From NCBI GenBank assembly GCA_963678705.1, contig OY783205.1, positions 806,001 through 870,000 on the forward strand: a stretch of 64,000 nucleotides of DNA, written 5' to 3'. Made by a program: the position numbers and the translations under genes. Every line of letters begins with the position of its first letter. The first letter of the stretch is position 1. Under the pieces are notes generated by a model that was not told the DNA's origin, did no database searches, and worked only from the letters and a program-made list of their open reading frames with translations. Source of the stretch: Panorpa germanica (lineage: Eukaryota; Arthropoda; Insecta; Mecoptera; Panorpidae). Of this stretch, positions 48,571 to 60,345 are shown in pieces.

Positions 48571-49976
48571 AACTTAGTCGGACATGACGCCACATGTCTT
48601 GTAATGTTCCATAACGTAGAAAATCCCTTTAATAATTAAAGTGACACTTAAAGTGACAAAATGACTTTTTTAATTGTTAATATCTCCCAACATATAATGA
48701 GTTATTAAAAAATAACGAACATTTGAAGTTCTAGTAACGAAGTTTATCAATAAATTGTACAGTTTTATAGAAATGAAGATTCCAAGTCTGATTCTTTTTC
48801 AGAAAATAAGTAAGATGAGAATACACATGTTTGACACAGTGATAAATGTACACTGGATAGAATGAAATGTGTAATAAATGTATACATAGATAGTACAGAT
48901 TTTTCTATCAGATAAAATAAAGGCCAAGCTTAAAAATCGGCCTGAAGTGACTAGTTCGCATTGGGTAGAATTGAACCTTAGACTTAAAAATTAACTTGAA
49001 AATTATGGAAAGTAATAGTTACTGCAATTAATTTAAGTAACGGAAAAAAAGCACAGGCCAGTAAAAAGTACCTATCTACGACAGGCAGTGTTTTTAAGAA
49101 GCGAAGTGGTGGTACCCTTAATATTTGTTATTCATGTTCCTTAATGAAAAGCAAGACAAATATTTGTAACTCTGTCAAAACGATTTTCTTTTGTACCAAT
49201 TGCAAAAGTGTAATTACTGTAAAACCTTCTTCAGTATTATAAACAGAATGTCTACATGGCTTGTCTACATCAAATAGACCACTTGCTTAATTTAGATTTA
49301 AAAGCAAGCAATGTGGTTTTGGTCATGCTCCACAAAGTACAATGGATTAGCAAATCATGAAAGAAAAGACTTTCTTGATGGTTTAAAAAACAAAATGAAT
49401 CCTCTCCTATGACACAACCCTATCCACCAAACACTAGATTGAGAAAAAAGATTGCTAAAAAACAAAATGATGAAAACCAGCTTATTTTCACAAAATATCA
49501 TGAACGAAATTTCTATTGATATCAATATTGGAACGAGCAAAGCAAAGCAATTGTAATATTACTATCGATACAGCTCAATCAAACTTCACAAATCGTAATA
49601 TAATTTGCAACCCGTCAGAACACATAAAATACCGGAGGAGATGAGTAAAATACCTTTTTTGAAGAATCGATAAATGGTCTCTTCTAATATCCTTTAAATC
49701 AACTTTTAAAGATGTGTGGCTCTCTCTGTAAATATTGAAAATAGGGAAAAAGGTGGAAGTATGTTTATCACATCACCTGAATCATTAGTTTTATTCATTC
49801 ATTTTTCATAAATACAATAAGCAAGTTCATTTCCATAATCATTAAAGATAAATAACATCATTAAGATTATACAAATCAGTAATTATGGACGATATTATTA
49901 TACGGTATTATTTCGGTGTTTCCTTAATTGTATAAAAATAAACACCCAAACCAAAACAGATTGTGTTTATAAACAC
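48571..49976. other. Intergenic AT-rich DNA
   Basis: No gene or repeat was recognised. Confidence 0.35.
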
Positions 49977-50010
49977 AATATATACAAAGATTATAATCTT
50001 TGTATATATT
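49977..50010. repeat. Perfect 34-bp palindrome
   Basis: AATATATACAAAGATTA is followed directly by its exact reverse complement, with no loop. Perfect palindromes of this length are uncommon. Confidence 0.9.
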
Positions 50011-50419
50011 ATAGTTTTTCTATTCTCTTTTTTGCTTTCATGATTTGTTGGTTCTTCATTTTATAATTACTCCAAGTAAAATGAAGGAAACAAACATTTC
50101 TTGTAGGACATATTTTTGGTAAAAACCGTAATTTGTAGATAGTAATTGCTTGAAAATATTTCTTTTCATCATTAAATTTTGATCTTATTTTTAAAATTCG
50201 TCTTACGGTTATCCACTACAAAAAAACCAATATTTTATAATTTATATTTTTTTAAATTTCAATTTATTTACCGTCTGCTATTTTCATTGCTAACCTTTTA
50301 CCGACTATCTACTAGTATGTCGGCAGTATTTATGGTGTTAAGGCCTATATACGTACTACACACTGCTGTTTAATAAGTTTACAATTTTGTATATACAAAA
50401 TCAGTTTAATATGACAACA

Positions 50420-50525
50420 ACATTATGATAACAACAAATCCCGAAAATATAGCTGTGGTCTGAGGATCGAACTCGAAGGCAACAGTCTAGCATAAAGCAT
50501 CAGTTCTCTTTCCCACAGTGTCGTC
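50420..50525 (-). repeat. SINE copy
   Basis: On the minus strand the head reads ACTGATGCTTTATGCTAGAC then TTCGAGTTCGATCCTCAG. This contains a B-box-like GAGTTCGATCC, matching TGATGCTTGATGCTG... and TTCGAGTTCGATC of the 7608 copy. The body continues TATATTTTCGGG and TTGTTGTTATCA. Confidence 0.65.
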
Positions 50526-51275
50526 TTATTATCTATACAAAAGAAATAAATAATTAGCCAATTTAAATAAATTAAATTTTAATAAACGTCCAACTCGTGT
50601 AATAAATGTTAAATTTATCAAGAGAACTGAACATCATTAAATACTCTGAAATACAAATGAATCTCTCTAATAGTGGACACAATTCAAGTTGATATGTTAC
50701 TATTATATAGTAATATTGAATAATATTTATTGAATCAATACACTCTTAAATAACAAGGAAGGTGACTCGTATATATAAATAATCGTTATGTGATGTCCCT
50801 TATTAACATAATTAGTTTTAAATACCGAAATGAAATGTGACAAAATGAAAAATGTACGACTTTGAAGTGCATCACACTAACTTCATTTCCAAACTACGGT
50901 AATTTTCAATGGGCTTGTAAAACTCATCTTTTAGGAACTTATTTTTAACTTTTGATTAAAAAAAAGCTTAATATATGTATATTGATATACATATGAATAA
51001 GAATATATGTATTTTTTAAATATCCAAAAGTTAACTGAGTTGCCGCATATTTTATATATAACATCAAAATTAGTTTTCCTTTCCGCAACTTTCGTAATAT
51101 AATACTTCATGGGATACACAACCCAGCTTTTGTTAGTTAAATGACGTAGCACACACACATTCGCTGTTGTATAAAAGAAATGTCAAATCTGCGGACGAGA
51201 AGCATGATACTTCTATAACGGGGGTTTACGTTTATTAGTGTCAGCCAACTAAAAAATCAACGTAATGGTCACTTT
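50526..51275. other. AT-rich non-coding DNA
   Basis: No gene or repeat was recognised. Confidence 0.35.
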
Positions 51276-51608
51276 ATGTCACTCTATTCAATTGTTATGA
51301 AATTGATGTTCAGAATGAAAATTTCGCTCTGTATTGAATTTCTCATTGTATATACTTCTAAAATTGAAGATTCCATTGTAGAGATGGTGCCTGGCCAGTG
51401 TCATAGGTGCCAAAGGTTCGGCTCTAATACCGCTGCCTGCCGAAATAACTTTGCTTTTATAATTTTTTATAAGTGCTCGGGTAGATATGATGCCAGTAGT
51501 TACTATAAAGACGCCTCTTGTCATAGCCAAAATAACACCCGCTATAAGGGATGTCCAATATATATAGGAATGCAACTGCATCATTATGAAATAATCAACA
51601 GCAACCAC
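51276..51608 (+). mobile_element. Jockey-like LINE ORF1 (Gag-like) fragment
   Basis: The open frame contains VEMVPGQCHRCQRFGSNTAA, CRNNFA...YKCSGRYDASS and NNTRYKGCPI. These are the zinc-knuckle series of Jockey-type ORF1 proteins (family: GQCHRCQxFGHxxxxC, CVKCxGxH, NHxAxYxGCP). The first knuckle has lost its His (FGS), and the second lacks its first Cys. The frame ends at TAA, whose bases are also the TAA target site of the MITE that follows. Confidence 0.8.
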
Positions 51609-51611
51609 TAA

Positions 51612-52366
51612 GGCCTGTCTCAGTATGGGACCGTATTTAAGCGACGGCGTATTCGGACGTAAATCGGCGGATTGGATGAGCTACAAAGCAAACCGCCTAT
51701 GTGTGTCACAGATGTCTGTAGTCGTGTAATAGGGGGTGTATTGGAGTTCTTTAGCACTTATATAGTTTATCATGAGAGCACACTTTAACTTTAATTTTTA
51801 TCGATACACTACTGGTATTAAAGGGACTTTAGCATTTATTATATATCTGAGTTCTGGTGGGCGTGAATTTAAATTTAGTTCTATCGTATTGGTGTCGGTA
51901 TCTGTGTCCATGATTCAGCAAATATATCTGAGTTCTGGTTGGCTCTCTTTCTTGAATTCAAAGAATTAATTTTTCGGTGTCCATGATTCACTGAAATACA
52001 AACATAAACTGAAGCATGCTGAACATACTCGTCATACGCCATGTCGCGATAGACCCGAAAAGATCCGTATTGCAGCGAAAGAAGAAGCGATGTTAGGTAT
52101 CCCCTCCAGCCTGAGGCGGCTGTTTGCATTTACAAAGGTTCGGATAGGATATCGTTGTAGTAGTGGTAACGCTTGTATAAAATTCGCCTTTATACGGTTC
52201 TAATGTGCGAGGTAGTGCCGCCCGTATTTGGACTGCTTTGTAGCGTGCAGTCTGAGAGCTCCAGAGCGATCTCATTACATTTACATGGTTCGGATAGGTA
52301 AAGCGTAGTAGCCCGAATACGTCCGGCAGAAATTCGCTTAAATACGGTGCCATACTGAGACAGGCC
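51612..52366. mobile_element. PIF/Harbinger-like MITE, complete copy
   Basis: The ends are GGCCTGTCTCAGTATGGGAC... and, inverted, GGCCTGTCTCAGTATGGCAC..., with TIRs of at least 33 bp and one mismatch. The element is flanked by TAA at 51609-51611 and 52367-52369. A 3-bp TWA duplication with GGCC-type ends is the mark of PIF/Harbinger elements. The 755-bp interior has no transposase. A second inner copy of the right end (about 52125-52200) shows it formed by a nested or terminal duplication. Minus-strand frames inside are not recognisable. Confidence 0.85.
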
Positions 52367-52369
52367 TAA

Positions 52370-52800
52370 TGCAACAGAAACGGCAATTACGAGAGGCCGC
52401 TGTGTTCCAGTAGAAAACCCTTGGGATTTCTGCAACTACCTAAAGAACAAACCAGCAGAAACAGTAACTAAATGTTGTTCTATTGCAACAGCAGCAAAGT
52501 GGAGAATCAAAGCAAATGATACCAAATCTGTCCATGTCACATTTACCAACACTAATGAACCCGCCAGACCCGCAGAATCAGCCAAATACTTAGGCTTAAT
52601 CTAGATCGCTGGTTGAACTGAAGAAAATACATCCAGCACATCTCAACTATCGAGGGAAATGGAAAGCAAGAGTCTCTGCTATAAGTCAATAACTAATGCC
52701 TATACTACGGGGAACTACACTACTACTACTAGTAATTCTAATTAATATTGACATATTAGAAAGATTTCAATCTAAAACACTTAGAACAATAGTCGACGCT
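52370..52800 (+). mobile_element. Jockey-like LINE reverse transcriptase remnant
   Basis: Across frameshifts the sequence reads AAKWRIKANDTKSVHVTFTN, ESAKYLGLI, then ILERFQSKTLRTIVDAP-like translation near 52755-52800. These are the family segments (KWRIKxNxxKSxHVTFT, VKYLGLxLD, RFQSKxLRxIVxAPWY) in order, with large deletions between. It continues the element whose ORF1 is left of the MITE. Confidence 0.75.
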
Positions 52801-53385
52801 CCATGATGGTCATCATCGTCAGAAATTCAGCTTTGAAAACGATCTTCATATATCACAGTACCAATACCAACAAATTAATATATCAAAATATGGAAGAACA
52901 TAACAATTATACTGGATCCGTAACTCACAAGCCAGAATTCAGGGACAACATTTATTTAATATCATTAGGTTCAGAGCGTTTAAATTCTCCCAGTAAATTC
53001 AAAAAATTTGTTTCAGTATATTGGAATAGTTTCTAGTTCGAATATCTTACTTAGCTCATATTGATATTGTTGTAGATATTATTTATTATCTTTCTTTTAG
53101 TTCCTTATTTAAATAATTCTGGTCACTTTTCTTTCGTTATGATTCATTCTAAATTATTCATTTGCTTTTTCATAAATACAATCAACAAATAAATTTGAAT
53201 GGAATTTATCAAACAAATATTAAAACGAATTAAATTTATATGTGAAAATTATGCATGCAATGTGATTAATGAATTTCAAGAATATATGTAATTAAATCTT
53301 TTCTATTAGCTTAATGAGATGAACATTCAATTGGAGAGGGATTATTAAGTCTGGTGAGTATGGAGGCCACTTTTAACAAGCGTTA
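52801..53385. other. Non-coding DNA after the LINE remnant
   Basis: The 77-codon frame at 52803 probably includes the last degraded LINE sequence. Otherwise nothing was recognised. Confidence 0.3.
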
Positions 53386-53389
53386 GGCA

Positions 53390-53759
53390 TACTACGGTTT
53401 TTACCTATCCGAACCCTGTAAATGTAATCAACTCGCAAAATATCATATCTCACATATCTTCGAGAAGATATTAATGAAATTGCAATAGTCTTTTTCATAA
53501 CAGTGATATGTATCGATAAAAAATTAGGTAAAAGTTTTCTCTCATGATATGTTAGTGCAAAACAATTCTAATACACCCTCCTGCAGTACATAAGATTGAC
53601 TTGGAGTACTGTCGTATCGGTACGTGATATGTATGTATTGTGACACATGCAAAGGACACATAAGTCGGCTTGCTTTGAGAGTTGTATACGCTCAACTCAG
53701 AATCGAATTACGTCCGAATTGACCGTTGCTTAAATACGCTTTCAGTGTGCGACAGGCGC
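53390..53759. mobile_element. Harbinger-like MITE, second copy (left end damaged)
   Basis: The block contains TTTTTACCTATCCGAACCCT, GTAAATGTAATCAACTCGC, TTTCATAACAGTG, ATGTTAGTGCAA, GACTTGGAGTACTGTCGTAT, ACACATGCAAAGGACACA and GTTGCTTAAATACGCTTTCA. All of these occur in order in the copy at 61143. The right end is GTGTGCGACAGGCGCT. The left terminal 70 bp are degraded. Confidence 0.75.
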
Positions 53760-56700
53760 TAGTCTGTCTGGAAGGTCACAAGCAAGCCTACATTGCATTT
53801 GATTGACAACAATAATAAAAAAAAGTGCACCGCAACGAATGAGAGAATATAGAACAAGATAGGAGCAAATTATTTCGTTTTTATATTTTTAAGAATTCAA
53901 TATTTTTAAATAAAGAAATATTTTTGTTTAAGAATCATTTCTTATCATTTTATTTTGTGAGAGTTATAAGATTTTTTATTTATTTTGTGTAATTAATAAC
54001 ATCTTCTTTTAGGAGTATTATTAAAATATTGGGTATCCAAGATTCATAGGATAAGAAGATTTGTTAATTTTATATAATTTTGCTAATCCACGACGTTCCA
54101 ATTTTTTTTATATACGATTTAAGGTCACTCTTTTGATAATATCAGTGGTATTCTAACTACAAAATAAAAACCTTCTTAAGAAGTTTTATCATTATGTTAA
54201 TGTGCAAAAAGGTAGTATTATTACTCAAAAAGTCGAATAGTAATTACTTATTATGCAAGGCTATTGCTATGTTAGAAACTACTTAAAAATACACTTTAAA
54301 TAATTGTTATATATCATTTAAAATCTGCAGATGTTTATTTCTTTAACTTTTATTACGCTTAAAAAAGAAAATAAATTGATATTCTATAAATCGATTTAAA
54401 ATCACATCTTAAGCGTATTTTTAAAATATTGTAACCTCCTCGTACGAAACGTATTTCACAAGATACAGAGAATTTCTTAAATATATTTTCTGTTTCTCAG
54501 TAAGTTTTGCCGTATACTGCCAGTTGTTTGATAGCACAAAAACGTTCTTCAGATTTGTTAAATTAAATTGAACTTTGGTTGCCTCATTCTACTCAAATTG
54601 TTAATATCAACGTTTTAATTTAATATTTAAATCTAGATTTTAGGTTTTCAGAAATTAGTTAATGCTCCTGCAAAGAATAAATTGGTCGGTCGGTAGTGAC
54701 ATAAATTGTGATAGTTCTATTTAGTAAATTGAGAGGATATTTAGACATAAAGAATGTAAAACAGCAATAAAATTTTCGAAAATTCAAATTTCCACACATT
54801 TGTTTAGTTTTCCTTCACTAAATGTTTTTCTTTTCTCATTTTTCTCTCCAGTAATAACACATTTTTTTCCGTTACTCATCACGACAAAATTTGGCTTTCC
54901 ATTTTGGCAAATACAACTATTAAATCATAATAACATAAACATTCACTTATATAAACGAAACCATGTTAAAAATTAGCATGTGACAGTGGAGCAGCTATCT
55001 CTCTCATGCAACCGCAATTATGATTTACCGCACTCTTCTAACTCCGAGACTAAAATCGGTCTGGCTTCTATTTAACAACTGAATTTATATCAGTAAAATT
55101 AATTATAGGTTCCTTGATAGCTCAACTATATTATAATAAAATTTCAGCCATAATAAAATGGATTTTTTCAACTACTAAAATAAGGTCTGGCAAATATTTA
55201 GCAAAGGTAACGCTTTTAAGTTTATACTTGTAAAAAGATATAGAAGATTATTTAAAAATGATTTATAATAAATTGATAAGATATTTATAACATTATAAAT
55301 GGCAAGCGCACAGGTGAACGCCATCACTCCCAGGTGCCAGACGTGACGCATTCCTACCAAGCTTGAATAATGAAAGAAATATCCAAAAATTGACGTTGTT
55401 ACACACAAACATAACTCGGATCACATAATTAAGGGTGCCGGGAGACATACGGTTTCCACTCACCTGAAGAAGACGATATCAGAATTACTCAACAAGATGA
55501 TTGATAAAAAGGATTTCTTAGTAACAGGATGCTGACAATCCAAATAAAATTAGAGAATGCTTATTTAATATCTGTAGCAAATAATAATAAATAATAGCAC
55601 ATTATTTGAAGATCAAAATAGTTATATGTGATAGTTTTGTTCCCCCTGCTATGTTTTACAGAACACTGCTAAAGAAAATTTAGTTAGGGAAGGAGTTTGC
55701 TATGTCTGGCAGTCAGGCGAATTAAGAACAAACATTTTCTTGAACTGTTTAAACCAACGAAGTCAGCGAAGGTAGTAAATTTATAAAATAAAAGTAGCAA
55801 ATTATATAAGGAGATTTTTCTAAAATATTTTTTTTTATTCGTCTTTGACATATTAGTCTTACAATACAATTTAATTTCAATTAATATTTTATTATACCAT
55901 TCTCTACTTCTTCTATATTTCTTTTCTGAACTTAGCTAAACATAATTTAGTTAGAGGAGTTTTTATGTCAGGCTTGTCAGTCGTATCAACAAAGAAAATT
56001 CCTTAGACTACGAGTTAATAGGGGTTATCACTCACCAGATTAAACAATTAAAATTACAAAATGAGGGCACTATAACGGTATAAAATTTATCATAAAATAG
56101 TTACTAATTATTTGAGATTACAAATTTGATTTTTATTTTCTTTAATTTTTTTATTATTACCTTGAATAATTTTCTTCTTAATTGTATATAGACTCTTATC
56201 AATCATAACCTCTTTAAAATAGAATTGACGTTTAATTTCCAATCTAGTCTTAAGCTATATTATTTAAGTTATACTATTGTAACTATTATAATTCTTTTAG
56301 AAAATATATTAAAATTAGATAAATTAATGACAGATGATGATATCTCTATTATTGGCAACAAGTTGAAGTTAACACCAGAAGATTAAATTAGATTAAATAA
56401 CAGATGATGAACAATAGTCAAAGAAATTCAAATAACTTTAAATAATTGACTAAACAGAATCGTGCTCGGCAAACAATAAATATCCCAAAAAACAAGAAGA
56501 TAAAATTGATATTAAACTTATTAGATTGATTAATATATTTGCAGTAGATTAATATGTAAAAATATATAAAGTATGTGAACAAATCAACGTAAAAAATATA
56601 GTATATATATAATGAACAACGTTACACAATATTGATAATTATACCTTTTTTAATTAAACAATCAATACAAAATAACAAAGTATCTTACATCTGAAGCAAC

Positions 56701-57004
56701 TTAATAATATTGCTGTAAATTATTTGGGAGATTACAAATTTCATTTTTTTCAAATATTATTTTCATTTTTACCTCATTAAGTTTAATTTAAGATCTAATT
56801 TTTACATTTTTCAGATATATTATTGTAACAATTTTTATATTATGAAACTTTTTCCAGCAAAACGAATTTTTGGTTTCGATAATAATAATAAATTTACGTA
56901 TAAAAATATAAATGATTTAGATATGGATTCATCAGATTTGGGTAATTATAATACGATAATAATGTACTTGAGTTGTCTAAATTAAATAAATTAACATATG
57001 ATAT
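53760..57004. other. Long AT-rich stretch
   Basis: An imperfect local repeat pairs 55665-55720 with 55932-55985 (AATTTAGTTAG..GGAG, TATGTC.GGC). Around 56330 and 56400, GACAGATGATGA recurs. No gene was recognised; frames at 55175 and 55684 are composition-driven. Confidence 0.3.
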
Positions 57005-57413
57005 TGTTACGAATTTGCGGGCGTAGGTGTATAGTTGTGAAATGTTGACCAGAGTTGGCAGGGGAGGTTGCACACTTATTTACTAAAAAATAATTACTCC
57101 GCTCGGTAATTAAAAAGAACCCCAGTCGCAGGCATATTACGGCTCATACATAAAAGGCTAGCTGCTACAAACACACGCCTCCGCCTAGTAAAATTAAAAT
57201 TATTGATATATTGCCGTTCATCGCGGTCGTTAAATATACGCGCATACGCCCAAGGAAACCTGATAATAACTTAGAATTGGATATCGCAGAAAAATGTAAT
57301 CGTTCTATTGTAAGTTTAGCTCTGTCTTAGAGCGAAGACCTGTTTTCTGGCTATTGAATATTAATAAAGTTTTCATCTGTGTTGAATGTAATTCGTTTCA
57401 ATACGTAGTAACA
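57005..57413 (+). mobile_element. Candidate solo LTR
   Basis: The block starts TGTTACGAATTTGCGGGC and ends CGTAGTAACA, so it has the TG...CA form and 6-bp inverted ends (TGTTAC/GTAACA). It is clearly more GC-rich than its surroundings. It has an AATAAA signal at 57363 and a GT-rich stretch after it. No primer-binding site or coding region follows, and the flanking five bases do not match, so a recombined or old solo LTR is likely. Confidence 0.5.
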
Positions 57414-58281
57414 TCATTGTAGTAATAAATTTTACCATTCTTTACTATATACTTCATTTATTTATTTAAATACGAGCTCTCTATGAATACGAATCAGCTC
57501 ACCATAAAATTAAAGTAACTGAAACTTTATGACAATGAAATGCCGTTGAAGAAGTATTATATTCGTTTTCACGGAACATTTTGTTTGGATAAACGAAGTC
57601 TGGGCGAAGACTTGCCGAACTGTATCTCGTTTTATAAAAAATTAATATTACATCAAAATGAACAAATGTGATTTACCATAACAGGCCATATTCTACGTAC
57701 CAATTATTCCAAAAATTGCTCTATTTCATAAAATATTGCATAAATTTAAAAATAAAACTCAAAAAAATTATAAACAAATATTCTTAAAACTTAATAATAA
57801 TCTTGTAAATGTTGAGTACATAATCTCATGTAAGTATTCTATATTCTGCTGTAAATAGTAGTAATCTAAGTCACTGAAACTGTGTAACTTTCTTTAATTT
57901 TACTAATCTGTTTTCTTATTAACAGATTTCCCAAACAAGAAGAAAATCATAATCAGTGGCTAGCATTTTGTAGAATCAAAGAAAATATTCTTAACCGTTT
58001 TTGTCAATTTTGACCTTCACTAAACTATGCTCAAATCATAAGTTTACAAAATAAATCCATTTTAAACATTAATAAAAATAAAATAAATTTTAATTTTCTT
58101 ATGTATTATAATGGTGTTTATTTATTTTTATATATATCTACATCAATATAATGTCATATTTAACAACTGTCACTTTCGACGCATGCGCATAAACAACGAA
58201 TAGGATCATATACCTTTCTCTCTCGTTTGCAACTTGGACACAATTTCAGATCAGCATTCTCTCTGCATATATATATGCTAC
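57414..58281. other. AT-rich DNA between LTR and integrase remnant
   Basis: No gene was recognised. Confidence 0.3.
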
Positions 58282-58860
58282 CATATTAATATCTCTATCT
58301 CCATGTCTTGATCACAATGGGCTATTAGTTGTCGGCGGACGTCTCGAAAATTCAGAGTTAACCTCTGCAGCAAAACACCCATATCTATTGCCAAAGAATA
58401 ACCACTTAACAAACTTACTAATATTACATTATCATAAACTATATTTACATGTGGGGCCCAATACGTTACATTATCTTTTACGATCTAAATTCTGGATAAC
58501 ATCCGCCAGAAGTAAAGTTCGACAAGTTTTACGACTATGCACTATTTGCACAAAATTACGAGCAACTACATCTACTCCCCTCATGGGTGACTTACCAGCT
58601 GCAAGAGTCACATACCATCGACCATTTTTACATGTTGGTATTGATTTTGCTGGACCCTTTTCCATTAAAGAATCTCGCATCCGAAATGCTTGTATATCAA
58701 AAGCATATTTGTGTCTTTTTATATGTATGTCCACAAAGGCTGTTCACCTCGAAGTTACTTCTGGAATCTCTACTGACTCATTTCTCGCATCATTCGATCG
58801 GTTTACAGCACGACGAGGTCTATGCTCTGATATTTATACTGATTGCGGCACAGTTTTCAT
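58282..58860 (+). mobile_element. BEL/Pao retrotransposon, integrase region
   Basis: The open frame reads SLSPCLDHNGLLVVGGRL, then HPYLLPKNNHLTNLLILHYH with an integrase HHCC zinc domain (final CTIC). The catalytic core follows with the first Asp in HVGIDFAGPF, the typical ISKAYLCLFICMSTKAVHLE and TDSFLASFDRFTARRGLCSD, and the second Asp in IYTDCGTVF (usually SDNGTNF). The last catalytic Glu and the C-terminal part are missing; sense is lost after 58860. No stop interrupts about 190 codons, so truncation is the main damage. BEL/Pao integrases insert reverse-transcribed DNA. Confidence 0.9.
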
Positions 58861-59104
58861 AGCATATAAAATTAATACGGTTGTATCTTTTTCCTATTTT
58901 ACAAATAAATTAATTTGGTTTTTCTTCAATTCATAAAAACTGCTTATGCACCAACAAATGTCTTAGAATAGTGTCAAAATGGCAAAATAATGTACGTGTG
59001 TTTTTTAATCTCTTCTACCGAATATTATACAGGCTGCAGCTCGGAAAAGTCCTTATTTGAAACACGCTACACAGCGGCCATTAATCGTTGAAGAGTGAGA
59101 TTGT
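58861..59104. other. Junction between two mobile elements
   Basis: The BEL/Pao sense ends here and the next element's coding starts near 59105. From about 59033 the DNA may be the 5' UTR of that element. Confidence 0.3.
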
Positions 59105-60345
59105 TGCTCATTCGAAAAGGCACGTTCACCGTGGCGACTTACTTTTACAACGGCCGTTCGATCGTTGCAACCCAGTGTACATAAGTACATTAACGAAGTA
59201 ATTTAATATCTCGAGCCTGCAAGTTCTATTCCTGATCGATAATCGATTATTCAGTGGGTGGACAAATAAACCAGGACCTTTAAGAATCATCAGGACAGCA
59301 GAAAACATCGAGAGAGTAAGGCAGACCCCTTAAGGGATCTGTACGCAAATATGCAGCTGCAAGGTAATGTATATTTTCTAGGAGCCGAAAGTAATTAACT
59401 AATTTATATTTTTAAGTTTGATTCGCTGTTATTTTATAGCTAAGTCGTGGATTTGGAAAAAAAACAATTATTTAATAAAATTTATATTTTTGGTGTCTCA
59501 CTTAATTAATACACTAATACTATTTATTATTATATTGTTATTCTTTTGCACTATTATACCCTTTATGTCTTAAATTTAATTTATGGTAATGTTAATAATC
59601 TGTGATAGAAATTGACTATTACTGAATCAAAGAAACACGTTCAGCTATTATGTTACTCCAGAGATTCATCAGCAAATATAAGTAAACATGATGTCGGTTC
59701 AAGTTTGTACTTTTACAGACTGACCTACATATTATTATATCTCTACGAACTATATATATACTAATACTATATTAACCTAAGGGTAGAGAACCCTTAATCA
59801 AGTGTCAAGTGATTCTTAGAATCAGCGTGGGATTTGCTTCACTACAAAGGTCACGGTTCTGACTTACAGTTTTCAAATGTATAGTTAATTTATGCTTTTT
59901 GTGGTAAAGTAAGATATTCGTTCCAGTTATTTACTTAACAAAAAACAACTCTTATTATTTGATATTTTAGTTAAATATTGAATGCAATTAATTAGTGAGT
60001 ATTAAAAGAATGTAACATAAAACATATGTAGGTCGTAATCCCAAGGTAACTTGCATTTCCAATTTCTGATCGCACAGTCAGACGAATTCTTCATGAAGAC
60101 CAGAAATTTCATTCATAAAAACGGCAGTGGCGCAAATACTTAGTCCATGTCATTTTGTTTCACTAAGAAAGGCATCTGATGCCTTTATTGAAGTCCTGCC
60201 TCATGACACCAATCGTCCAAAGATCCTGGGTGAGCTAAAGAACAATTCGTGCTGCTATTGACAATTACTGCAAGAAAGTTGACCGAAACTTTCGATTTCG
60301 ACTCTCCAAATGTATTAACGAGAATGGAGTCTTCCTTCAAGTTAT
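59105..60345 (+). mobile_element. mariner-like (DUF4817-type) transposase, decayed and interrupted
   Basis: N-terminal pieces are TYFYNGRSIVATQ, IIRTAENIERVRQ and, after a frameshift, GSVRKYAAAR. After the insertion at 59368-60041 come ISDRTVRRILHEDQKFHS and, after loss of the whole catalytic core, TNRPKILGELKNNIRAAIDN and KVDRNFRFRLSKCINENGVF. These match the start and end of DUF4817-containing mariner-like transposases (RTPENIxxVR, LHxDLxFHPYK, NFxxRLxxCIxxxGxHL). Without the DDE core it cannot be active. Confidence 0.75.
59368..60041. mobile_element. 674-bp insertion inside the mariner-like element
   Basis: CAAGGTAA occurs at both edges (59360-59367 and 60042-60049), an 8-bp direct repeat as made by hAT-type transposases. 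The insertion separates GSVRKYAAAR from ISDRTVRRILHE, which are adjacent in the family. No clear terminal inverted repeats are visible at the ends (TGTATATTTT... and ...GTCGTAATC), so the class stays open. Confidence 0.55.

Noticed and set aside
50460..50520. A tRNA gene at the B-box-like sequence
   Set aside because: No cloverleaf with acceptor and anticodon stems can be drawn, and the sequence recurs as a SINE with the same non-tRNA body.
51881..52435. Three minus-strand frames of 80-86 codons
   Set aside because: They lie inside the non-autonomous MITE and its terminal repeats and show no transposase motif.
58471..58734. Minus-strand frame of 87 codons opposite the integrase
   Set aside because: It is the shadow of the BEL/Pao integrase coding strand.
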